A stretch of DNA of 60,000 nucleotides from Cryptomeria japonica (taxonomy: Eukaryota; Streptophyta; Pinopsida; Cupressales; Cupressaceae): positions 767,163,330 through 767,223,329 of the forward strand of contig NC_081408.1 in the NCBI RefSeq assembly GCF_030272615.1, written 5' to 3'. Position 1 is the stretch's first letter. The number at the start of each line of letters is the position of its first letter. Made by a program: the position numbers and the translations under genes. Shown here in pieces: positions 51,639 through 60,000 of the stretch. The notes beneath the pieces are model-generated. The model did not search any database. It worked only from the letters and a program-made list of their open reading frames with translations, and was not told the origin of the DNA.

Positions 51639-53828
51639 TTGGGAGAACCACTTGAGTCGGTTTTCAAAAAGCTAGTGGCAAACAAAGTAATCACAGTTCC
51701 AGATTTTCCTCCATATGAGCCAAAGGTTAAACCAAATTTGTGGAATGATGATGAATATTGTGAATTTCATAAGAGCAAGGGCCACAAGATAGGAAATTGC
51801 CATCGACTGAAGAACATTATACAAGATCTTATTGATAGAGGTGACATTGAGATTGAAGGACACTCATCCAACCAAGAAAATGAGATGTTTAAGGAACCAT
51901 TCCCAAAACATGACAAGGGAAAGTCTAAAGCCATAGATGATCAGACAAACTATACCAGAGCATCTTATAACTATAATTCAACTGTCAATCACATCTCGAT
52001 GAACAATTATGTCTCTACCATTATCATCAAGGACAAAACGCCTAAGAATTCTACCCAAAGACCCAAGATTGTCCTAAAAGGCATTGGATCTTCTTCCGAA
52101 CCTACCTCTTAATGTAATGTTACAACTCATCGAGGTAAATTCACTTTGCAAGGTGCTCCAACCAAAAACATAGCTCCCTCATCGACCAAGCCTGAGTATG
52201 ACCTCGTAGAACAGTCAGGGAAGACACCCGCACTCATCTCCATCCTTGAGCTCTTATGCATATCCCTGACACATAAAGCCATTCTTGATAAAATATTGAG
52301 AGACACTGTTGTTCCTACTGATTTGAACGTGGACCAGTTTCAAGCCATGGTGGGATACCTTTCCATTCCACACTCCCTTACATTCACAGAAGCTGACGAT
52401 GCCTCCGTAAGTCAGCCACATAATGCACCTTTACACATTGAAGCCTTCATACACAAACATCGAATAAAACAAGTCCTGATAGATGGAGGAGCAGGTCTAA
52501 ACATTTGTACATTGAGCACTATTAAACAATTGGGATATTCTAATAAGGCTATGAACTCTACAAACAAAATTACCATCAAGGAATATGATGACGAAGAGCG
52601 TTCATCTAAAGGCACAGTCACCTTACCTCTCAGAGTTGGGCCAGTTACAAAGGATGTGGTTTGTCAAGTCTTGGACCTAGATCTCACATACAATATATTA
52701 CTAGGGCATCCTTGGATTCATGAAATGAGGGCAGTCCCATCTACATATCACCAATGCATTAAGTTTCCTCACAATGGAGTTGAAATAATAGTTAATGGAG
52801 ATCCTAATCCATTCATATACTGCAATAACTTGAGACCAAAAACTGAGACGATCATTCCCAGTAATTGCAAAGCTGTTCTTTCTTCTACATACATTGATCC
52901 TGAGTCATTAAAACCTTCGACATCAAAACAAGGTGAGCTTAAAGGCAAATTTCAAGACAAGGGCATGGGTGAATACACTTTGAATCAAACCATGTACTTA
53001 CAACAAGTCATGAGTTCACCAAAAGAATATGGAAGACCACATCCTAATAAGCAGGTATCTATCATTATACTCAAATGGGACCCTACTATATTTCAAGGAT
53101 GGGGTGAACTAGAAGAGGAAGACTTATACAAAATGCTTTACAAAGACCTTGAAAATTATACACAAGATCACATCAGCATACCATGTGAAAAGTATGGCAA
53201 AGGGTTCAAGATCCTACAAAAATTTGGTTATGATGGCAAAATCCCTCTTGGATTAAGAAAGGAAGGCATCATTGAACCTTTACAACTTGAATTGACATTC
53301 AAAAAGGAATGCTCAAAGGGACTTGGTTTCGTGACTTCCAAGGTCCACACTCAAAGGATAGAAGAAGCATTACAAATCAAAGCTGTCAAAATTCAACAAG
53401 AGAATCGCTATTCCATAGACTCCAACAAATGGGAATGGGGTTCAAACAAATCCGCCATTGACTACGAGCTCACCGAGACATTCAAAGAGCCAGATGAACC
53501 CACAGAAGAAGAGGAATTTTATGAAAAAATCAAAGTTGGTCAAGAAACAACCTCGGAGGATCCCATACAGTCCTTGCCTCTAAGTCCTAGGTTGAAATCA
53601 CATAGAATGAGAACACCTGTCCCAGAATGCGCTACTAGTCATGATAATTTGGATTTGTTCACGATCGAGACTGATGAGGAGAGTGTCAATGATGACCTTG
53701 ATAACTACCTCGACATACCTGAATATAACTGCATCTTCACTCTTAGCCTCGCTAACTTCGAAGACATCAAAGGCCTTCCCCTTGTTCACCACCAACTTAT
53801 TGACTGGGACCATGAAGGACCTACATAG
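51639..53828 (+). pseudogene. Gypsy protease region with G-patch
   Basis: The first part has a zinc-knuckle-like CEFHKSKGHKIGNCHRL (about 51757-51807) and ends at a TAA (52110). The second frame, 560 residues from 52146, carries the aspartic protease: VLIDGGAGLNICTLSTI with Asp at residue 113 (D-G-G in place of D-S/T-G, a variant seen in this group) and YNILLGHPWI near residue 182-191. Residues about 351-395 (53196-53330) form a G-patch: GKGFKILQKFGYDGKIPLGL...EGIIEPL...GLGF. The tail is acidic and leads into the RT segment. Confidence 0.88.
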
Positions 53829-55082
53829 TTTGACACATTCCAAAATGATGAAGCTTTTATTGACTATCTTGGCATATGAGATGATCTTTCCCCTGGGAAC
53901 CTTAAAGCGAGATACACTATAGAACTCAATAGCGTGGCATATTTTGGTGAGGGTGTTGGGCCTTCTAGTCACAAATATAAAAAAAAAAAAAAAACCAAGT
54001 GTCTTATGGCGAAAACCACATTGTGGTGCTATCTAACCCCAAAAAAGTAAAAAGAAAGGACATATCTGAGGGCGAAAACCTCTCTAAGGCACCCAAAGAT
54101 GGAAGGCTCAACATTCTCCTAGCATCATATGAGGACAAGTCATCCATGTTGGTAGAGGAGACTATAAAAAAAAACATTGGCACAGAAGAAGTTCCACACA
54201 ACATATTCCTGGCTCAATCTTTGACAGCGTCAGAAAGGTCAAAATTGATAAGTTTCTTCACAGAATGACAAATCAACTTTGCATGGTCATATGCTGATAT
54301 GCCTAGATTGGATTTGAATTTGGTAATGCATCATTTGACAGTTAAACCGAGGCCAAAACCAGTGAAACAGAAATTAAGGAAGATGCATCCACAAGTCGCA
54401 TTATTAGTCAAAGCAGAGCTCGAGAAATTATTGGATGTCAGATTCATACGCCCAATTGATTATCCTAAATGGATCTCCAACTTAGTGCCTTTCAGTAAAC
54501 TAGATCATAGTATCAGAATATGTACAGATTTCAGAGACATCAACAAAGCCTATCCTAAGGATGATTTTCCATTACCAAATATTGACTTGAATGTCGATCT
54601 CACAGCAGGTCATGTGATGTTATCTTTGATGGATGGATTCTCTAGTTACAATCAAATAAAAATCGCATTTGAGGACCAGCACAAAATAGCATTCACTTGT
54701 CCTTGGGGAACTTTTTGCTGGAATGTTATGCCCTTTGGGCTAAAAAATGTAGGCACTACATATCAAAGATCCATGACTACTATCTTTCATGATCTCATGC
54801 ACATGACTGTGGAAGATTATGTTGACGACCTCTTGGGTAAATCAATAGACAGAGATACGCATTTGGACACACTTTCAGTCATCTTTGTTTGGTTGGAAAA
54901 GTATAAAGTAAGATTAAACCCCAAGAAATGTGTCTTTGGAGTAACCTCCGGGAAGCTCCTAGTATTCATTGTATCAAAAAGAGGAATTGAAGCCGATCCA
55001 GCAAAAGTCAAGGCCATCCTCGAGATGCAACCACCAAGAAATATCAATCAACTTTGATCTTTACAAGGGAGACTCTAGTCCA
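53829..55082 (+). pseudogene. Gypsy reverse transcriptase
   Basis: After a TAG at 53826-53828 and a poly-A tract (about 53980-53996) that shifts frame, the linker and RT follow with a TGA at about 54266. The RT palm is complete: MHPQVALLVKAELEKLL, IRPIDYPKWISNLVPF, RICTDFRDINKAYPKDDFPL, SLMDGFSSYNQI (first catalytic Asp), NVMPFGLKN and EDYVDDLLGKS with YVDD near 54818-54829. The frame ends at a TGA (55055-55057) within the segment before RNase H. Confidence 0.93.
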
Positions 55083-55435
55083 TATGAAGATTCATAGCAC
55101 AACTTGTAGATAAGTGTAATCCCTTTCAGCACTTGCTACATAAAAACATTAAATTCAAATGGGATGATAATTGTCAACAAGCTTTCCAGGCACTTAAGGA
55201 TTATCTTCTGAATCCACCAGTTTTGATGCCACCAGTTCCGGATCAACCTCTATTACTATACATATCAGCTACTTCAACAGCACTGGGGGCACTCTTAGCA
55301 CAACAAGTTGCCGAGGGCAAAGAAAAGGCAGTATACTATAGCAGTCGCACATTGGTGGGATACGCACTAAACTACACATCAATTGAGCGTGCATGTCTCA
55401 CTGTTGTCTTTGCTTCACAGAAATTATGACATTAC
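55083..55435 (+). pseudogene. Gypsy RNase H (pol type)
   Basis: KFKWDDNCQQAFQALKDYL, LLLYISATSTALGALLAQ, KAVYYSSRTL and NYTSIERACLTVVFASQKL match the RNase H segment of gypsy polyproteins. A TGA after QKL (55427-55429) separates it from the next frame, where HYMLTHKTKLVARIDPLKYL continues it. ISAT at the first acidic position fits the degenerate, structural RNase H seen in elements that carry a second RNase H. Confidence 0.88.
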
Positions 55436-56140
55436 ATGCTAACTCATAAGACTAAGTTGGTTGCAAGGATCGATCCATTGAAATACCTTCTCAATAAAGC
55501 AACACTTACTGGGCGACTAGCCAAATGGGTGATGTTCCTTAGTGAATTCGACATCGAGTATGTGGATAGAAAAGCAATAAAAGGAAAAGCTATCATAGAT
55601 CAGTTAGCAGATGCTCCCATGTTAGATGATGTTCCTCTAATTTTGGAATTTTCAGATGAATCCATTTTAACAGTGTTACATGCAAAGCCTTGGCAACTAT
55701 ACTGTGATGGCTCATACACACAGCATGGGGCAGGAGTTGGCATCCTCTTCATTACTCCTCAAGGGGATTCTATACCAAAATCATATCAATTATCATTTCC
55801 CTGCACTAATAACATAACAGAATATGAGGCATTAACAACTAGATTACGGATTGCAGTTCAGTGGAAGATCCAGGAACTTCGTGTTTCTAGGGACTCTCAA
55901 CTTGTAATTCATCAAGCAACTAATGACTACCAAACAAAGGATGATAAATTAATGCCTTACAAAAGAATGGTGGATGACCTGAAACAACATTTCACAAAGA
56001 TAGACTTTGAGCAGATACCCAGAGAGCAGAATCGAGCTATGGATGCCATGGCTACAATTGCTTCACTAATTGATCTACCACCGAATGAGACCTGCTATGA
56101 GTTCTTGATGGATAACCTTTTGGTTCCCTCATATGAAATC
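55436..56140 (+). pseudogene. Second, archaeal-like RNase H of gypsy element
   Basis: Within a 354-residue open frame, residues about 86-210 form an additional RNase H: LYCDGSYTQHGAGVGILF (Asp 91), NNITEYEALTTRLRIA (Glu 129), SRDSQLVIHQ (Asp 153) and EQNRAMDAMA (Asp 203). All four acidic residues of the D-E-D-D set are present. This extra domain is the hallmark of Tat-lineage gypsy elements and probably removes RNA from the cDNA hybrid in place of the degenerate upstream RNase H. Confidence 0.9.
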
Positions 56141-57439
56141 ACTCCTACTGAGATGATATGTGTTGTTGGTCCTGAGTCCAAGTTATACAGTTCCATTTTC
56201 GCATACCTTCGTGACAATATCCTACCTCCTGACCTATCCAATAACCAGCATCGCACTTTCATTTGCCAATCTTCTCGATACATCATTTTAGCCAACATCC
56301 TATACCATCGAGGTCTAGATGGCACTCTTCATAGATGTTTAGAAAGCAACGAAGCTCAGATTGCGTTACGTGAAGTACATGAAGGGATATGTGGTCCACA
56401 TTCTAGTGGTCCTACCTTAGCCAAGAAACTCATCAGGACTGAATATTACTGGCCCAATATGGAAAAAGATTCATATCATTTTGTTAAGAAATGTAAGTAG
56501 TGTTAACTTCATGGAGACCTCATCCATGCGCCAGCGTAAGAAGTTCAACCAATTGTGACTCCTTGGCCATTTTGTGAGTGGGGACTCAATCTCATAGGCA
56601 AGATTCACCCTCCATCTTCCAACAGTCATAAATTCATCATCACTACCACAGAGTATTTCAAAAAATGGATCAAAGCCGTGCCTCTCACACAAGTCACATG
56701 AAAAAAAATTGCTACATTCATTCTCAACTATATCATTTGTCGATACGGTATTCCTATTTCCATCATCACTGATAACAGGAATCCCTTCAAAAATTAGGAT
56801 GTTCATGAACTCTGTGACCACTTCCATATTACCCATCATTTTTCCACACCTTATTATCCCCAAGGTAATGGTCAAGATGAGGCGTCTAATAAAATAATCC
56901 TTAAAATCTTGAAAAAGATAGTCGAAGATGCTGGCCGTAATTGGCATATCCAACTTAATCCCGCACTTTGGGCTTACCGCACAAGCATCCGCACACCTAT
57001 AGGAGCTACACCCTATTCACTTGTCTATGGCACTGAAGCTATCTTGCCTATTAAGGTCAAGTTACCCTCTTTACGAGTCTCTTTGAAAAACATTATCAGT
57101 GATGAAGACTACAGGGTCTCTCGCTTACAAGAACTTGAATTATTGGATGAACGAAGACAAACTTCTTTTAATCATCTCAAGGCTTATCAACAATGAATGA
57201 GTCATAGCTACAATCATAAAGTCAAGCCTCACACATTTGAGGTAGGTGACTTGGTTCTCAGAGAAAATCCTAAAAATCAACAAGACAGAGAGAAGAAGGG
57301 CAAGTTCGAACCAAACTGGCTTGGTCCTTACATCATGACAGCAGCATATGGATCTGGTGCATATCAACTCTCAACCATAGAGGGTGAACCCTTGGAGGAT
57401 CCTATCAATAGCATGCACCTTCGCAGGTTTTACACATAG
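56141..57439 (+). pseudogene. Gypsy integrase
   Basis: The zinc domain reads HEGICGPHSSGPTLAKKLI...YYWPNM...CKxC (about 56380-56500) with a TAG between the two cysteines. The first catalytic Asp is lost: WGLNLIGKI has AAT (Asn) at 56588-56590 where GAT is expected. The second Asp (TDNRNPF, with G-to-R beside it) and the Glu (GQDEASNK) remain. Stops occur near 56698 and 56795 and at 57194-57196. The C-terminal part has GDLVLRENPKNQQ and LGPYIMTAAYGSGAYQL, the GPY/F-like module, and ends at a TAG (57437-57439). Confidence 0.92.
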
Positions 57440-59099
57440 CTCTCTAGAGTATCCCAATTTAAAAATACAAAAAAATCAAAAAATTTAAAAATGCAAAAAA
57501 AAAAAAACTATCAAAAAAAAAAAATACAAAAAAAATCATAAAAATAAAAAATTGTTACTTGGTGAAAACCTGGCAAACAAGCGCCTTGTGACAAAAAAAA
57601 ACAATTTTGAAAAATAGAAAAACATTTCATCCAATGGTGAAAACCACTTCAGTGGCACCCTGGGCAAGTACCATGGTGAAAACTAGGTCACCAGTGCCAT
57701 GTGTAGAGACATTGCTCCTCCCTCCTTCAGGATTCACTTTCATCATTTCACTTTGCACACACTCACAACCTCTTCATCCATAATAAACTTACACATTCAC
57801 ATCATGGCTTGTTATTGATCTACCCAAGATTGGTTAGTCATTCATAATAAACATTCCTTTTCATCCCTTTCCATCCATAATAAATCAGCTCCTATATGTG
57901 ACTAAGGCAAATCCTACATCTAGTAATGGGTGTGGAACTGAGAGCATCACATGTTTTGAGGAGTGCAGTTTCTTCCATTTTTCTTCAGTCTATTCGCGCA
58001 CAATCCACAATAAAGAAACACTTGCATCACCAATCCACAATAAAGTTTCGGCTTCACCGCAATAAAGTATCAGTTGCATGGATTCAATCAGTTTCAGATG
58101 AGACACAACAGCAACAATGGGCTTCAAACAAATCAAATCTTTCAACAGACTCAGACAACATTGTGGTTCAATGCTATCTACCCTTTTGTGAAAGTAAACA
58201 TTGTTACCACAATCAAATAAGACTTATACAAGTGACAAGACACACTATGAGGACTATAGTGGATGATGGTGTTGAGTCTTGCTTTTCTTTTGATTTTATC
58301 TTTCTGGTGACATATCTTTTAGCTTTTTCGGGATGTCTCTGACTAGAGATTCTATCTCCAGGATGTCTTTGACTAGAAAGGCGAGGATGGGGTATCGTCA
58401 CTTGTTTTTCTTTGTTGTCTATGGATTGTCTCTTAGTAATGCTATGACTTGTCCAAGGATATGAGGACACTGTGAGTCTAGTATGAACTAGGGTATTCCT
58501 TATTTGCAACTATCTTATCTCCATGCAAACGGGTACAATGACTTTCTGGGTCAAACATATGTCTAGATTGTCATAACCTATTTGCCATAATAAAGCTCAA
58601 TGATGATAATGCACAAGAAGCTCTTTTCACTTTCATATCTTCTATCTTCCATCCCCATTTTTTGATTGACTTCCATCGTCCTTCTTGAGTCCGTGTAGCC
58701 TACTATCACATGACTGAGTATAATGACATGCCAAAAATATTTGCATTTCATGTAGTTTTCACCTACATTACCACATGTCAGCATATCATACATACAAATA
58801 GATATCACAATTGCATCACATCCTGCACACAACACATGTTAGCACATTTTACATTCTCATCATGTAAATAGTTATTTGCATCGTCATATCCATTTGCATT
58901 TCATACATTCACATTTTCATTTACATAACATGTTAAAAACATAAAAGAACAAAAATATTGCATTTCATCATGTACATATTTGCATCCATATCATAAGCAT
59001 CACATAGGTACACATGCATATAGTTGCTGCAAAGATGAATCATCTCATATATATATCAAAATCATAAGTGTCATGATACAATGATGTTAAAATACATAT
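57440..59099 (+). other. Gypsy 3' region, first part
   Basis: Starts with A-rich runs (57465-57615) and two GGTGAAAACC-type words (57560-57690). AATAAAG-type polyadenylation-like words recur at 57779-58070. A 138-residue open frame at 57926-58342 has no recognised domain. AT-rich sequence with CATTT/CATAT words follows to 59100. Confidence 0.6.
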
Positions 59100-59566
59100 A
59101 GCTACACAACCAACCCTCATGTCACCCTATCTGGACACAGGAACCCACTGATCACTCCTCCCAGTACCGCTGGTAGCGCCAATCTGGTCTGTGTCATGGT
59201 ATCCCACGCCACATGTCCAGCCCTCATCTCTAGTCCTAGATCCTGAAACACTCATCTCAGGGCATCCCTGTCTCCATCTCGATCATAGGGTATCAACTCC
59301 CCATCAATCAGTATCCTCAGTATCCTGTATACATCTTCTAAGGTGACTGCCATCTCATCCATCGACAAATGGAACATGCATGTCTCAGAGTGGCACCTCT
59401 CAGCAAGTGCAGTCAGCAATCCCATGTTCACCTGAAACTCAGGCACATACAGAATAAATTGTAGACCCATAACCTCAATCGCGGTTCTATCCTCAAATAT
59501 CAACTCTAGTCGTAACCTCTGAGTCAATGGGAATCTCTCCCATGACTCTAGCATAGGTAGGTACTC
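59100..59566 (-). pseudogene. Antisense plant mobile domain (PMD) exon
   Basis: On the minus strand, opposite to the gypsy genes, a splice-acceptor-like TTTTCTTGACTGCAG precedes an exon starting at 59566. It reads EYLPMLESWERFPLTQRLR, LLTALAERCHSETCMFHL, EMAVTLEDVYRILRI and DGELIPYD. After one TGA (expected CGA, about 59250) it continues VFQDLGLEMRAGHVAWDTMT and LPAVLGGVISGFLCPDR to about 59100. These are characteristic PMD segments, a family known from MAIL1/MAIN proteins and from transposable elements. The preceding intron would contain the 59600-59985 minisatellite. The copy is broken by the stop. Confidence 0.8.
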
Positions 59567-59599
59567 CTGCAGTCAAGAAAATCAATCATGTCAGTCATA

Positions 59600-59985
59600 G
59601 TGGCATTCCATGTTCATCACAAAATGCTGCTCTTTATCCTAGTACTTATATTTATCATATGGTGCTCTTTATCCTAGTGACACTTACTGTTCATCACAAA
59701 GTGTTGCTATTTATCCTAGTGGTACTCCCTGTTCATCACAAAGTACTAAATGTTTTTGCACTCCCTGTTCATCACAAAGTGCTGCTTACATTTGCATTCA
59801 CCGTTCATCTCAAAGTGCTGCTCATATTTTAGTACTCCTTGTTTATCACAAAGTACTCTGTCTTGGTACTCACTGTTCATCACAAAGTGCCTCGATCTAT
59901 CCTAGTCTTCCCTAGAGGACCTGCTTGAGTGTATCCTCTCAGCATCTTATCCAATCAATAGTGTATGTTCATCATAGTACTGCCG
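59600..59985 (+). repeat. Minisatellite with GTTCATCACAAAGTGCTG motif
   Basis: The motif or close variants start at 59612, 59689, 59731, 59767, 59803, 59841, 59875 and, weaker, 59967, with a degenerate copy near 59651. Spacing is about 34-42 nt, with TTTATCCTAGT or TxxTACTCCCT between copies. Confidence 0.85.
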
Positions 59986-60000
59986 ATTTGGCCTAGAAGA

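Larger units (their letters stand above)
46854..60000 (+). mobile_element. Ty3/gypsy retrotransposon, Tat-like lineage, 3' end outside window
   Basis: Plus strand, at least 13.1 kb. It has a 5' LTR, a PBS-like site, a long leader, gag, protease with a G-patch, RT, RNase H, a second (archaeal-like) RNase H and integrase, then a long 3' region with an antisense PMD exon. The second RNase H between the pol RNase H and integrase, together with the great length, points to the Tat/Ogre group. The 3' LTR is not in the window. The pre-insertion bases are GTAGT (46849-46853); the matching TSD should lie beyond position 60000. Confidence 0.92.

Noticed and set aside
57926-58342. 138-residue frame in the gypsy 3' region as a gene
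   Set aside because: No domain, no context beyond element 3' sequence; kept only as a remark in the 3' region entry.

Overview
The window reads as intergenic DNA from a plant nuclear genome, most likely a large, repeat-rich one; a gymnosperm is plausible but not proven. The evidence is the density of nested LTR retrotransposons with plant-type primer sites, a plant LINE, a plant Helitron relic and a plant mobile domain (PMD) fragment. I see no convincing intact host gene, rRNA or functional tRNA. Nearly every reading frame belongs to a broken transposable element.

Layout. 1-450: unclassified repeat with a TATA-like end. 455-2549: 5'-truncated LINE. 2550-3715: AT-rich. 3727-8857: decayed Helitron RepHel gene, followed by a kelch/F-box-like gene fragment (9240-10290). 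10603-17454: Ty1/copia element (Copia-1, minus strand) with near-identical LTRs, perfect TSDs, PBS and PPT. 17455-20462: AT-rich spacer with an old dispersed repeat and two tandem repeats. 20463-26657: gag-only LTR element (minus strand) whose long LTRs each carry 15-16 consecutive palindromes. 26658-28741: spacer with one exon-like segment. 28742-33974 and 34101-39485: two copia elements of one family (Copia-2 minus, Copia-3 plus), head to head. 39491-40728: old repeat, tRNA-like segment and a (TA)n tract. 40729-43073: LTR element encoding a coiled-coil/G-patch protein. 43074-46853: truncated Copia-4 (minus). 46854 to beyond the window end: large Tat-like Ty3/gypsy element (plus) with gag, protease, G-patch, RT, RNase H, a second RNase H and integrase, plus an antisense PMD exon and a minisatellite in its 3' region.

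How the parts relate. The elements are nested or abutting: the gypsy element interrupts Copia-4, which abuts and probably interrupts the G-patch element; Copia-3 sits inside an old dispersed repeat; Copia-1 sits in AT-rich DNA next to the Helitron relic. Each polyprotein has stops, frameshifts or lost catalytic residues, so none looks autonomous now.

The most unusual signal is the palindrome array in the LTRs of the gag-only element. The units share a TTTAAA-centred core but have different arms that stay self-complementary within each unit, upstream of a duplicated TATA-like block. All comparisons here were made by eye, without database searches.
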